Origin: JANWHQ01 sp963775275
Lineage (GTDB): Bacteria; Pseudomonadota; Alphaproteobacteria; Caulobacterales; Caulobacteraceae
DNA: 64,000 bases
Assembly: GCA_963775275.1 (NCBI GenBank)
Contig: CAVZII010000005.1
Span: 2,356,001-2,420,000, forward strand
Reading direction: 5' to 3'
The notes beneath the pieces are model-generated. The model saw only the letters and a list, made by a program, of their open reading frames with translations, searched no databases and was not told where the DNA came from. The position numbers and the translations under genes were made by a program. Shown here piece after piece: positions 8,946 through 17,871 of this stretch; within the stretch, counting starts at the first letter, position 1, and each line of letters begins with the position of its first letter.

Positions 8946-10456
8946 GTGACCGTGCTCATCAACACCATGGACCAGGGACTCGAGTCAGCCAGGTCGACCG
9001 CGGGCAAGGGCGGCAAGGCGGCAAGGGCGGTCCGGAGGATCCCCGCAAGGGACCCGAGCCGCTCTACAAGCCGCGCGAGCCCATCTATCCCAAGCTGGTC
9101 CACGGCCGGTACCGCGCCCTGAAGTGGGGCCTGATGATCCTGTTCCTGGGAATCTACTACGGCGTGCCCTGGATCCGTTGGCCCCGACCCGGCGCGGCGC
9201 CCCAGCAGGCGGTTCTGATCGACTTCAGCCATGGCCGCTTCTACTTCGGCCCGATCCACCTGTGGCCCCAGGAGGTCTACTTCATCACCGGCCTCCTGGT
9301 GCTGGCGGCGCTGGTGCTGTTCCTGAGCAACGCCCTGTTCGGCCGGCTGTGGTGCGGCTACGCCTGTCCGCAGACGGTCTGGACCGACCTCTATATCTAT
9401 GTGGAGCGGCTGTTCGAGGGCGACCGCAACGCCCGCATGCGCCTGGATGGCCAGCCCTGGTCGCTGGACAAGCTCTGGCGCAAGGCCGGCAAGCATGCGT
9501 TCTGGCTGCTGATCGCCGCGGTGACCGGCGGCGCATGGATCTTCTACTTCCACGACGCGCCCTGGCTGTGGAGCCAGTTCTGGGCCGGGACCGCGCCGTT
9601 GAGTTCCTACGCCTCCTTCGTCATCCTGACCTTCACCACCTACGCCCTGGCCGGTGGCATGCGCGAGCAGGTCTGCACCTACATGTGCCCCTGGCCCCGC
9701 ATCCAGGGGGCGATGCTGGACGCGTACTCGCTTCAGGTGACCTACCGCTACGACCGCGGCGAGCCGCGCGGGGCCCACAAGCGCGGGACGACCTGGGAGG
9801 GCCGCGGCGACTGCGTCGACTGCCATCAGTGCGTGGTCGCCTGCCCGATGGGCATCGATATTCGGAACGGCTCGCAGCTCGAGTGCATCAACTGCGCCCT
9901 GTGCATCGACGCCTGCGACGAGATCATGATCAAGGTGGGCCGGCCCACGGGACTCATCGCCTTCGACACCGACGCCGCGGTGGCCGCGCGCAAGGAGGGC
10001 CGCACCCCGATCTACAAGCTCGTCCGGCCACGGACGATCTATTACGCGGTGGCGCTGGGGCTCGTGACGAGCCTGATGCTGTTCGGCCTGTTCCATCGTG
10101 AGATCGCCGACCTTCACGTGGTTCGAGACCGCAATCCGATGTTCGTGCGCCTGCACGACGGCTCGATCCGCAACGGCTACACCCTGAAGATCTCGAACCG
10201 GACCTTCGAGCCGCAGACCTTCACCGTCAGCTTCTCCGGGATCCCCGGCGCGACGCTGAAGACGCCGGGCGAGCCCGCATCCAAGGGGACGCTGCAGACC
10301 ACGGTCGATCCCGACTCGGAGGGGGCGCTGAGGGTGCTCGTCGCCGCCCCGGCGGGCGCCGGAAACGGGGGCATGACGCCGGCCGCCTTCCGCATCGCCA
10401 ACCAGCGCTTCACCTATACGGAAGGCACGGTCTTCATCTTCGGGAACGGACAATGA
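8946..10456 (+). CDS. ccoG: CcoG/FixG cbb3 oxidase accessory protein (one-base frameshift near N-terminus)
   Basis: A polyferredoxin-type membrane protein needed for cbb3 maturation; it is implicated in Cu(II) reduction. Visible features are several transmembrane helices, C-G-Y-A-C-P-Q, and two 4Fe-4S clusters in C-V-D-C-H-Q-C-V-V-A-C-P and C-I-N-C-A-L-C-I-D-A-C. The main frame has no start codon before ATG 9134, which would cut off the conserved segment P-L-Y-K-P-R-E-P-I-Y-P-K. The frame opened by GTG 8946 reads M-T-V-L-I-N and joins the main frame if one G is restored at 9017-9018. There, three copies of GGCAAGGGC occur and the middle copy lacks a G. The repaired protein is about 503 residues, the normal size. 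It overlaps ccoH by ATGA. Confidence 0.9.
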
Positions 10457-10950
10457 GCACCGGCGCGTCCAAAGGCTTCGAGCTGAGAGGCCTGCACGTC
10501 CTTTTGATGCTGGTCGGCTTCTTCGGCGTCGTCGTCGCCGTGGACGTCGGCATGGCGGTGGAGGCCTACAGGACCTTCCCCGGCGAGGTGACGGCCAAGC
10601 CCTACGAGGAGGGCCTCGCCTTCAACAGCACCCTGGCCGAGCGCGCGGAGGAGCGGACGCTGGGCTGGAAGGCCAAGGTCGAGGCCGGCATGGCCGACGT
10701 CGGGCGGGTGCGCCTGCGGGTCACCATCGCCGACCAGGCCGGCCAGCCGGTGCGCGGGCTGAAGCTCAAGGGCCGGCTGGAGCGTCCGGCGACGGAGTCC
10801 GGCCGGCTCGAACCGGACTTCACCGAAACCAGGCCAGGCGTCTACGACGCCTCTGTGCCCGAAGCGCCGGGCGCCTGGGACCTGACCCTGGCCGGGACCG
10901 ACAGCGCCGGCCGCCCCTTCGAGGCGGAAAGGCGGCTGGTATGGCGCTGA
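10453..10950 (+). CDS. ccoH: CcoH/FixH family cbb3 assembly protein
   Basis: A 165-residue protein with a single N-terminal transmembrane helix (about residues 14-34) and a periplasmic beta-rich domain, the FixH/CcoH architecture. The motif G-F-F-G-V-V-V-A-V-D follows the usual pattern, and Y-E-E-G-L-A-F-N appears near residues 50-57. CcoH is required for cbb3 oxidase assembly and stays with the complex. It overlaps ccoG by ATGA and overlaps the ccoI start by 10 bp, so the maturation genes form one translationally coupled unit. Confidence 0.9.
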   Translation: MSTGASKGFELRGLHVLLMLVGFFGVVVAVDVGMAVEAYRTFPGEVTAKPYEEGLAFNSTLAERAEERTLGWKAKVEAGMADVGRVRLRVTIADQAGQPVRGLKLKGRLERPATESGRLEPDFTETRPGVYDASVPEAPGAWDLTLAGTDSAGRPFEAERRLVWR

Positions 10951-13172
10951 CCGAGGCGCTGGCGGGGCCGCCCGGGGACGAGACCCCGGGGCGGGACCTT
11001 TCGGCCTTCGTCCGGCCCGAGGGCGAGGGCGGCGAAGGCGGCGACCTCCTGGTCAAGGGCGCCCGCTGCGCGGCGTGCCTGCGCAAGATCGAAACCGGCG
11101 TGGCCGCCCTGCCGGGCGTCGAGGGCGCGCGGCTCAACCTGACCTCCGGCCGGCTCGCCGTCCGCTGGCGCAAGGGCCGCTCGAGCCTGGAGGCGGTGGT
11201 GCGCAAGCTCGACGACCTGGGCTACCAGGCCGTCCCCTACGACCCGGCCGCGGCGCGCGACAGCCACGACCGCGAGGGCCGCCGGCTGGCGCTGGCGCTC
11301 GGCGTCGCCGGCTTCGGCGTCGGCAACGTCATGATGTTCTCGATCCCGGCCTGGTCGGGCCTGTGGGGTCAGGAGCTGGGGGTCGGCGGGCGCACGCTGA
11401 TGTACTGGCTGAGCGCGCTGATCGCCGCGCCCTGCGCCCTTTACGCCGGCATGCCCTTCTTCCAGTCCGCCTGGAGCTCGCTGCGCCGCGGCAGGGCGAA
11501 CATGGATGTGCCGATCTCGGTGGCGGTGCTGCTCACACTGGCGGTGAGCTTCTCCGAGACCCTCAGGATGGGCCGCCACGCCTACTTCGACGCGGCGGTG
11601 ACCCTGCTGTTCCTGCTGCTGATCGGGCGCTGGCTGGACCATCGCCTGCGGGCCAAGGCCAGGAGCGCGGCCGAGGACCTGCTGGCGCTGCAGGCGCCGG
11701 TCGCCCTGCGCGTGGGTCCGCAGGGACTCGAGCAGGAGATCCCGGCGCGGGACGTCGCCGTGGGGGACCTTGTGGCCGTCGGCCCCGGCCAGCGCGCGCC
11801 CGTGGACGGGGTGGTGGTCGAGGGCGTCTCGGACCTCGACATGATGCTGGTGACCGGCGAGACCGCGCCCGAGCGCGCGGCCAAGGGCGCCGCCGTGCCG
11901 GCCGGGGCCATGAGCCTGACCGGACGGCTGGTGATCCGCGCCGATCGGCGGGTCGAGGACTCCACCCTTGCCGAGATCGCGCGGCTGATGGAGGCCGGCG
12001 CCCAGTCCAAGAGCCGCTACGTCCGCTGGGCGGACCGCGCCGCCTCGATCTATGTCCCGGCCGTCCACGGCGCCGCAGCCGTGACCTTCCTGGGCTGGCT
12101 GCTGCTGGGCGCGGACCTGCGCACCGCGCTGTTGCGCGCCGTGGCCGTCCTGATCGTGACCTGCCCCTGCGCGCTGGGCCTCGCGGTGCCGGCGGTCCAG
12201 ATCACCGCCTCGGGCCGGCTCTTCCGCAAGGGCGTGCTGGTCAAGTCCGGCGCCGCGCTCGAGCGCCTGGCGGGGATCGATCACGTGGTCTTCGACAAGA
12301 CCGGCGTCCTGACCGAGGGCCGGCCGAAGCTGGCCGAGGGCTCCATCGAGGACGCCGCCCGCGCCGCGCCGCTGGCCCGCGCCTCGCGCCATGTGCTGAG
12401 CCGCGCCCTGGCCGCCGTCGCCGGTCCCGGCCCGGTCGCGCCCGACGCGCGCGAGACCGCCGGCGAGGGGATCGAGGGGACGATCGACGGCCGGCCCGCC
12501 CGGCTCGGCCGCGCGGCCTTCGTGGGCGTCCCGGCTGCCGGTGCGCGCGAGACCGAGCTCTGGTTCCGCCGCGAAGGCGAGCCGGCGGTCCGCTTCGGCT
12601 TCGCCGACGAGCTGAGGCCTGACGCCGCCGCGACCGTGCAGGCGCTGAACGCGCGCGGCGTCAGCGTCCAGATCCTGTCCGGCGATGCGCCGTTCACCGT
12701 CTCGCGCGCCGCCAAGGCCGCTGGCGTGGAGCGCTGGAGCGCCGCCCTGCTGCCTGTCCAGAAGGTCCGCGCCATCGACGCCATGGCGTCGGCCGGGCGC
12801 AAGGTGCTGATGGTCGGCGACGGGCTGAACGACGCCGCCGCCCTCGCCAAGGCCTATGTCTCCATGGCTCCGGGCTCGGCCGCGGACGCCAGCCAGAACG
12901 CCGCCGACCTGGTGTTCACCGGCGAGGACCTTTCAGCCGTGGTGACCGCGATCGACGTCGCCCGCGCGGCCCGTCGCCGGGCGCTGGAGAACTTCGCCTT
13001 CTCGGCCCTCTACAACCTGGTCGCCGCGCCCGCCGCGATGGCCGGCCTGGTCACCCCCTTCGTCGCCGCCATCGCCATGTCGGCCTCCTCGCTGATCGTC
13101 ACGCTGAACGCGCTTCGCACGGGCTGGAGGCTCGGACCGGCTCGGCAGGCGGGGGAAGGGGAGGGGCGATGA
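10941..13172 (+). CDS. ccoI: FixI/CcoI-type copper-transporting P1B ATPase
   Basis: A 743-residue heavy-metal P-type ATPase that supplies copper for the cbb3 CuB centre. It has an N-terminal HMA domain with G-A-R-C-A-A-C-L (about residues 40-47), eight predicted transmembrane helices, the metal-site motif C-P-C in helix 6, an actuator domain with T-G-E-T-A-P, and the hinge motif G-D-G-L-N-D-A-A-A-L. Two usually invariant motifs differ: the phosphorylation motif reads D-K-T-G-V-L-T rather than D-K-T-G-T-L-T, and the nucleotide-domain His-Pro motif reads S-R-H-V-L-S. The aspartate and histidine themselves are kept. It overlaps ccoH and ccoS. Confidence 0.93.
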   Translation: MALTEALAGPPGDETPGRDLSAFVRPEGEGGEGGDLLVKGARCAACLRKIETGVAALPGVEGARLNLTSGRLAVRWRKGRSSLEAVVRKLDDLGYQAVPYDPAAARDSHDREGRRLALALGVAGFGVGNVMMFSIPAWSGLWGQELGVGGRTLMYWLSALIAAPCALYAGMPFFQSAWSSLRRGRANMDVPISVAVLLTLAVSFSETLRMGRHAYFDAAVTLLFLLLIGRWLDHRLRAKARSAAEDLLALQAPVALRVGPQGLEQEIPARDVAVGDLVAVGPGQRAPVDGVVVEGVSDLDMMLVTGETAPERAAKGAAVPAGAMSLTGRLVIRADRRVEDSTLAEIARLMEAGAQSKSRYVRWADRAASIYVPAVHGAAAVTFLGWLLLGADLRTALLRAVAVLIVTCPCALGLAVPAVQITASGRLFRKGVLVKSGAALERLAGIDHVVFDKTGVLTEGRPKLAEGSIEDAARAAPLARASRHVLSRALAAVAGPGPVAPDARETAGEGIEGTIDGRPARLGRAAFVGVPAAGARETELWFRREGEPAVRFGFADELRPDAAATVQALNARGVSVQILSGDAPFTVSRAAKAAGVERWSAALLPVQKVRAIDAMASAGRKVLMVGDGLNDAAALAKAYVSMAPGSAADASQNAADLVFTGEDLSAVVTAIDVARAARRRALENFAFSALYNLVAAPAAMAGLVTPFVAAIAMSASSLIVTLNALRTGWRLGPARQAGEGEGR

Positions 13173-13339
13173 ACATCATCTTCCTGCTCGCGCCCTTCTC
13201 GCTGATGCTCGCCCTGGGCGGGCTGGCCGCCTTCTGGTGGACCTTCAAGGCCGGCCAGTACGACGACCCGGCCGGCGACGCCGCGCGGGTCCTTTACGAC
13301 CACCTCGACGAGGGGCCGCCCGCGTCCAAGCCCGACTGA
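13169..13339 (+). CDS. ccoS: cbb3 oxidase maturation protein CcoS
   Basis: A 56-residue single-span protein. A hydrophobic helix at residues 3-22 is followed by F-W-W-T-F-K-A-G-Q-Y-D-D-P-x-G-D-A, the characteristic CcoS/FixS tail (F-W-x-x-x-x-G-Q-[FY]-D-D). It is required for cofactor insertion into the cbb3 oxidase. It overlaps ccoI by ATGA and ends the cco operon. It is convergent with nnrS, whose stop lies 20 bp away. Confidence 0.92.
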   Translation: MNIIFLLAPFSLMLALGGLAAFWWTFKAGQYDDPAGDAARVLYDHLDEGPPASKPD

Positions 13340-13358
13340 CGGAGCGACGCGGCCGGGC

Positions 13359-14552
13359 TCAGCTGCGTGGCCTCGGCCCGACCAGCATCTGCCCATAGAC
13401 GAGCGCGAAGAGGCCGAAAGCTGCGATCCAGAGCCCCGCGGCGGACCACAGCATCGCCGTCCCCGGCCCGCCGACCCAGGCCGCAGCGATGCGCGCGGCG
13501 GCGGCCAGACCGACCAGGACGTAGATGGCGCGCGTGGCGACGCCGGCGCTGAGGTCCCGCCCCGTGTGGCCGCGCGTCGCCCGGGTCATCACGGCCAGGA
13601 TCATGGTCCCGATCGCGCCGACGGTGAGGGCGTGCACGCCCGCGCCGAGCGGGACCTTGGCGCTCAGGACCGATGCGCCGAGCAGCGCCGCGCCCGCAAC
13701 GAGCCAGGCGTAGCCGACGTGCAGGACCAGCAGCAGCGGCTCGGCCGCTGTCGCCGCGCCCCGCCAGCGCCAAAGGCGCCACAGGTTCAGTCCCGCGCCC
13801 GCCAGCAGGAGGGCGCCGGGGAGCCGTGCGGAAGGGAGCGCCGCCCAGCCGAAAAGGCCCGCGTGCAGGACGCCGAGCGCGGCGCGGTCCACCCAGCCGC
13901 GGGCGAACGCGCCGCCGACCTCCTCGCCGTGGCGGACCAGCCAGTTGCGCGTGAAGCTCGGCGTGATGCGGCCGCCCACGACCGAGACGAGGACGAGGAC
14001 GGCGGCGAGTCCGAGGCGCCATCCCAGGCCCGAGGCGGGAAGGATCCCGACCGTTTCCAGATGCATGACCAGATTGGCCAGCCCGAGGACGGTCAGGGGC
14101 GCCAGCATCGGCAGGTTGCGCCAATTGCGCCCGCTGACGATCTCGCGCGCGACGACCGCGATGAAAGCGGCCGGGAACGATAAGTCGGCCGCGACGGCGA
14201 GCCACGGCGGGAGCAGGGCCGAGACGAGGCAAGCGGCCCTCCCCAGGAGCCAGAGCCCCAGCAGCGACGCGAGCGGAGCGCCCCTGACCGGCAGCCGGCC
14301 GGTCCAGTTCGGGACGGCGGTCAGCAGGAACCCGGCGACGGCGGCCATCACGAAGCCGAACAGCATCTCGTGGATATGCCAGCTCAAGGGATCGAGCCGG
14401 CTGGGCAACGCCAGCCGCCCAGTCAGCATGGCCATCCACAGGCCGATCGCGGTCGCGCCCCAAAGGCCCGCCGCCAGGAAGAACGGCCGGAACCCCTGGG
14501 TCAGGACGGGCCAGGCGTCGCCGCGCGCGAGCCGGGCCGACAGGATTGTCAC
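13359..14552 (-). CDS. nnrS: NnrS family heme/copper membrane protein
   Basis: A 397-residue polytopic membrane protein (about 12 helices) of the NnrS family, linked to nitric-oxide tolerance. Near the N-terminus it has G-F-R-P-F-F-L-A-A-G, then W-H-I-H-E-M-L-F-G-F near residues 52-61, and H-A-L-T-V-G-A-I-G-T-M-I near residues 303-314, all family signatures. The GTG start at 14552 overlaps the norB TGA as GTGA, so it is probably translated from the norB message. Upstream reading has no better start. Being in the same operon as an NO reductase fits its known co-occurrence with denitrification and NO-stress genes. Confidence 0.92.
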   Translation of the reverse strand: MTILSARLARGDAWPVLTQGFRPFFLAAGLWGATAIGLWMAMLTGRLALPSRLDPLSWHIHEMLFGFVMAAVAGFLLTAVPNWTGRLPVRGAPLASLLGLWLLGRAACLVSALLPPWLAVAADLSFPAAFIAVVAREIVSGRNWRNLPMLAPLTVLGLANLVMHLETVGILPASGLGWRLGLAAVLVLVSVVGGRITPSFTRNWLVRHGEEVGGAFARGWVDRAALGVLHAGLFGWAALPSARLPGALLLAGAGLNLWRLWRWRGAATAAEPLLLVLHVGYAWLVAGAALLGASVLSAKVPLGAGVHALTVGAIGTMILAVMTRATRGHTGRDLSAGVATRAIYVLVGLAAAARIAAAWVGGPGTAMLWSAAGLWIAAFGLFALVYGQMLVGPRPRS

Positions 14553-16888
14553 GGCGCCGGCTCGGACGATGCCGCGATCCCGGGCGCATCCCGCCCGAAG
14601 CCGCCGATCGCACGCGGGAGCAGCGGACGGATCTTGACGATGAAATCCCAGGCCATCAGCAGCGCCCCGGCCGCGAAGACGATGTCGCCGGGCATGCGCA
14701 TCCACTGCCAGAAGAGCGTCGTGTCGTAGAAGGCGCTGCTCCGCGCATAGGCGAGCCCGTGCTCATAGACGGCGACGAGCTGGGGCCAGCCGATCGGGAA
14801 GAAGTTCAGCACGATCCACATGACGAGGCCGGCGTTGTAGAGCCAGAACGCCCAGCGGCCGGTCCGCTCGCCGAACGCGTAGCGATCGCCGGCCAAGTAG
14901 CGCAGGCAGAAGTAGATCAGCCCGATGCCCAGCAGGCCGAAGGCGCCGAACAGCGCCGTATGGGCGTGGTTCAGCGTCAGGAAGGTGGCGTGCTCGTAGT
15001 AGTTCACAAGCGGCGCGTTCAGGGTGCCACCGCCGAAGACGCCGGCCCCGACGAAGTTCCAGAACGCTGCGCCGATGATGTAGGTGTAGGCGAGCCCATA
15101 CTTGAATTCGCCATGGGCCTTGATCAGGCGGTGCTGCTGGATCGCCTCGATGATCAGCAGCACCAGCGGCAGGACCTCGATGAACGAGAACATCGTGCCG
15201 AGCGGCACCCACATGCCGGGCTCGCCGGCCCAGTAGAGGTGGTGGCCGGTGCCGAGCACGCCGCCGAGGAAGATCAGGATCAGCTCGAAGTAGACCGCCC
15301 GCTCGGCGAGCTGGCGCGAGACCAGCCCGACCGCCATGAGCAGGTAGGCGCTGATCGCCGCGGCGAAGAACTCGAAGGACTGCTCGACCCACAGGTGGAC
15401 CACCCACCAGCGCCAGAAGTCGGTGATCGTGAAGGACTTCTCCACGCCGGTCAGGGGGATCATCCCGAACACGTAGAGGACGGCGATGTTGATCGTGGAC
15501 GCCCAAAGCAGGTGCTCCAGCCGGATGGCTCCGGTCCAGAACTGGCGGGCCGCCGCCCAGAACCGCGCGCGCGAAGGCCAAAGGGCGCGCATCACCAGAA
15601 GGCTCCAGATCCCCAGGCCGGCGAAGAAGCCGATCTGCCAGGCGCGGCCGAGCTGGATGTAGGACAGGCCCTGGTTGCCGAACCAGAACCAGCTCTTGCC
15701 CCCGATCCAGCCCATGATCCCGAAGTAGTCGCCCGCAAGCGCGCCGACGACGACGAGCAGGGTCACCCAGAACAGGATGTCGACCAGGACGCCCTGTCCC
15801 TTGGGCTCCGCCCCGCTGATCGCCGGCGCCAGGAACAGGGCCGCGCCGATCCACGACAGACCGATCCACACGATCGGCGACTGGATGTGGACGTCGCGCA
15901 GGAAGTTGAACGGCAGGAAGCGGCCGATCTGGATGCCGTAGAATCCCGCCCGTTCGGCGTAGTCGTGCGCCATGATCGAGCCGGCGAGGATCTGCAGCAG
16001 CAGGACCGCGGCGACCACCAGAAAGTACTTCCAGATCCGGCGTTGGCTGGGCGTCAGCGGCCGGAAGGCGACCAGCACGGGGTCCATGGCCGCGTGGTCG
16101 GCGGTGTTCAGGAAGCGCTCATAGATGAAGATCACCGCGCCGAAAGCCAGGAAGGTGAAGCAGAAGCTGATCCAGGTCCAAATGAAGGTGGCCGACGTCG
16201 GCGCGTTCCCCACCAGCGGCTCGAAGGGCCAGTTCTGGGTCCAGGACGCCTTCGTCCCGGGTCGGCGCGCGACGGTGGTCAGCGACGAATAGAGCAGGAA
16301 GTCGGCCGTCTGCGCGGCGGTGGTTGCGTCCAGGCTGTAGGCCTGTGTCCAACCCTTGGCAAAGTCGTGGTGCAGCAGGAACTGGACAAGCTGGGCGCGC
16401 CGCGCCGCGATCGCCTGGGCGAGGGGGTCCGGGAGCACCACGACCTGGCGGGTCAGGTCGACGCTCTGGAGCATCGACTGCATGGCGGCCTTGACCGCGG
16501 CCTGCCGGTCGGCGGCAAGGGCGGAAAGCGGCTTGCCATAGTCGCGCGTGGCGATGTTGGCTTCAGTGAGCTCGGCGACCTTCACCAGGTTGTCGGCCGT
16601 GTAGTCCTCTCCGAAATAGGACCCCATGCCGTACAGGCTGCCGTAGTCCATCAGATCGGCCTTCTGGAAGCCCGCCTTGCCCGCCTGGATGTCCGCCGAG
16701 GTCATCAGCGGCCCGCCGTCGGCGGCCAGGAAGCGCTCGGGAAGCGGCGGCGCGGCCTCGTAGGTCAGCTTCGTGGCCCAGGCCAGGGCGCCGAAGCAGG
16801 CGATCGCCACAACAAGCAACACCCACTTGAGGACCCTGCCGACGGAGTCCTCGCCCACGGCTTCAGCGACGGCTGATGGCATGCTCAT
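14549..16888 (-). CDS. norB: Quinol-dependent nitric oxide reductase (qNOR)
   Basis: A 779-residue heme-copper superfamily enzyme that reduces two NO to N2O using quinol. The long N-terminal periplasmic extension (about residues 45-220, with M-T-S-A-D-I-x-A-G-K-A-G-F-Q-K) marks the single-subunit qNOR type and explains why no norC is present. Metal-site segments include H-L-W-V-E-Q-S-F-E-F-F, G-H-H-L-Y-W-A-G and N-H-A-H-T-A-L-F-G-A-F-G. No nir or nos genes are in the window, so the role may be NO detoxification rather than full denitrification. Two FNR-type boxes lie 93-128 bp upstream, and the regulator gene lies just beyond. Confidence 0.95.
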   Translation of the reverse strand: MSMPSAVAEAVGEDSVGRVLKWVLLVVAIACFGALAWATKLTYEAAPPLPERFLAADGGPLMTSADIQAGKAGFQKADLMDYGSLYGMGSYFGEDYTADNLVKVAELTEANIATRDYGKPLSALAADRQAAVKAAMQSMLQSVDLTRQVVVLPDPLAQAIAARRAQLVQFLLHHDFAKGWTQAYSLDATTAAQTADFLLYSSLTTVARRPGTKASWTQNWPFEPLVGNAPTSATFIWTWISFCFTFLAFGAVIFIYERFLNTADHAAMDPVLVAFRPLTPSQRRIWKYFLVVAAVLLLQILAGSIMAHDYAERAGFYGIQIGRFLPFNFLRDVHIQSPIVWIGLSWIGAALFLAPAISGAEPKGQGVLVDILFWVTLLVVVGALAGDYFGIMGWIGGKSWFWFGNQGLSYIQLGRAWQIGFFAGLGIWSLLVMRALWPSRARFWAAARQFWTGAIRLEHLLWASTINIAVLYVFGMIPLTGVEKSFTITDFWRWWVVHLWVEQSFEFFAAAISAYLLMAVGLVSRQLAERAVYFELILIFLGGVLGTGHHLYWAGEPGMWVPLGTMFSFIEVLPLVLLIIEAIQQHRLIKAHGEFKYGLAYTYIIGAAFWNFVGAGVFGGGTLNAPLVNYYEHATFLTLNHAHTALFGAFGLLGIGLIYFCLRYLAGDRYAFGERTGRWAFWLYNAGLVMWIVLNFFPIGWPQLVAVYEHGLAYARSSAFYDTTLFWQWMRMPGDIVFAAGALLMAWDFIVKIRPLLPRAIGGFGRDAPGIAASSEPAP

Positions 16889-16980
16889 GCGCGCTCTCCG
16901 TAATGTCCTGCTCGGTCGAGGGCCGGGCAGCCGGCTGGCGGGTGCGCCGTCCCACGCAAGTTGGCGTGCGGCGCCGACGC

Positions 16981-16994
16981 TTGATATTCATCAA
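16981..16994. promoter_or_regulatory. FNR/NnrR-type box 1 upstream of norB
   Basis: TTGATATTCATCAA is a perfect palindromic FNR/NNR-type site (TTGAT-N4-ATCAA). It starts 93 bp before the norB start codon on the minus strand. Sites of this kind bind FNR-class activators or the NO-responsive NnrR/DNR group. Confidence 0.85.
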
Positions 16995-17002
16995 ACGATC
17001 AG

Positions 17003-17016
17003 TTGATGGCTATCAA
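17003..17016. promoter_or_regulatory. FNR/NnrR-type box 2 upstream of norB
   Basis: TTGATGGCTATCAA is a second perfect TTGAT-N4-ATCAA site. Its centre is 22 bp from that of box 1, about two helical turns, so both would face the same side of the DNA. The pair lies between norB and the 3' end of the Crp/Fnr gene. The likely target is therefore the norB-nnrS operon. Confidence 0.82.
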
Positions 17017-17085
17017 AATGTGGACGGATGGCGCCTTCGCCGCGGGTCCCCTGCGGTCCGCGCAGCGGCGCATTCGGGCGCGGGG

Positions 17086-17805
17086 TCAGCCCTCCGCCTG
17101 GCCGCCGGCGCCTTCGTCTGGATCGATCAACGGATCTGGCCCCGACGCGGCCGCGAGCCGGCCCGCGTCCACGATCGTGATCGTGTCCCCCTGGACGGCG
17201 ATCCCTTCCTTCTGGAGCGAGGCCAGCGCCCGCGAGAAGCTCTCGCGCGTAATCCCAAGCTCGGATGCGATCAGGCCCTTCTCAAAGGGCAGAACGACTG
17301 TGTCGGCCCGCTGGCGCCGGGCGAGCGCGAGGATGTAGCACCCTACCCGCTGGGTCGAGGATCTGAGCTTGAGGTTCTTGATCTGCCGCACCATCCGGCG
17401 GAACTGGCCGGCCAGGCTGCCAATCACGGCGTTGGCCAGCGCCGGCTCGGTCTGGACGACGCCTCGGAACGTTGGGGCGTGGATCATCAGGAGCCGCGAA
17501 GGCTCGAGCGCGCGCGCCTGGACCAGATAGGGCGCTCCGGTCACGACCGCCGCCGGTATCACGAGCTCGGGCGGCTCAACGATCTCGATCAGGACCGTCC
17601 GCCCGCCGCTGGACCGGCCGAACAGATGGACTGAACCCGCGAGCACGACGTTCAGGAAGGTGGGGATATCGCCCTGCTCGAAAAGGGTCGCGCCGGATGT
17701 GACGCTGTGCACGACCGCGCTGGCCAGCAGCTGCGCCCGCGGCGCCTCCGGCAGGCCCTGGAACAGCGGCAGCGCCGCCAGCTCCGGCTCGACTGGCTGA
17801 CTCAT
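17086..17805 (-). CDS. Crp/Fnr family transcriptional regulator (NnrR/DNR-like)
   Basis: A 239-residue regulator with an N-terminal cyclic-nucleotide-like sensor fold (about 10-125), a dimerisation helix, and a C-terminal winged helix-turn-helix. In the recognition helix (about 180-197), T-R-E-S-F-S-R-A-L has the E-x-x-S-R residues known to read TTGAT half-sites. This agrees with the two boxes in front of the adjacent norB. The N-terminal cysteine cluster of oxygen-sensing FNR is missing, which favours the heme/NO-sensing DNR/NnrR type; this is inference. Position next to norB-nnrS supports control of NO reduction, and the ccoN box might also be a target. Confidence 0.85.
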   Translation of the reverse strand: MSQPVEPELAALPLFQGLPEAPRAQLLASAVVHSVTSGATLFEQGDIPTFLNVVLAGSVHLFGRSSGGRTVLIEIVEPPELVIPAAVVTGAPYLVQARALEPSRLLMIHAPTFRGVVQTEPALANAVIGSLAGQFRRMVRQIKNLKLRSSTQRVGCYILALARRQRADTVVLPFEKGLIASELGITRESFSRALASLQKEGIAVQGDTITIVDAGRLAAASGPDPLIDPDEGAGGQAEG

Positions 17806-17871
17806 GGAGCCATCATACCCGCAGTCCGGCTCCGGCCGTCTCGACGCTGGGCCGCCGGAGGCCAGATGGGA

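Noticed and set aside
7961..10453. 830-codon minus-strand frame opposite ccoP and ccoG
   Set aside because: Composition is typical of an antisense shadow, and the plus strand carries CxxCH and 4Fe-4S motifs in order.
14546..16876. 776-codon plus-strand frame opposite norB
   Set aside because: It mirrors norB codon positions, is rich in D/E/R/Q with no recognisable domain, and norB is complete.
14549..16888. Cytochrome-c-dependent NO reductase (cNOR)
   Set aside because: The long N-terminal extension and the absence of norC indicate the single-subunit quinol-dependent type.
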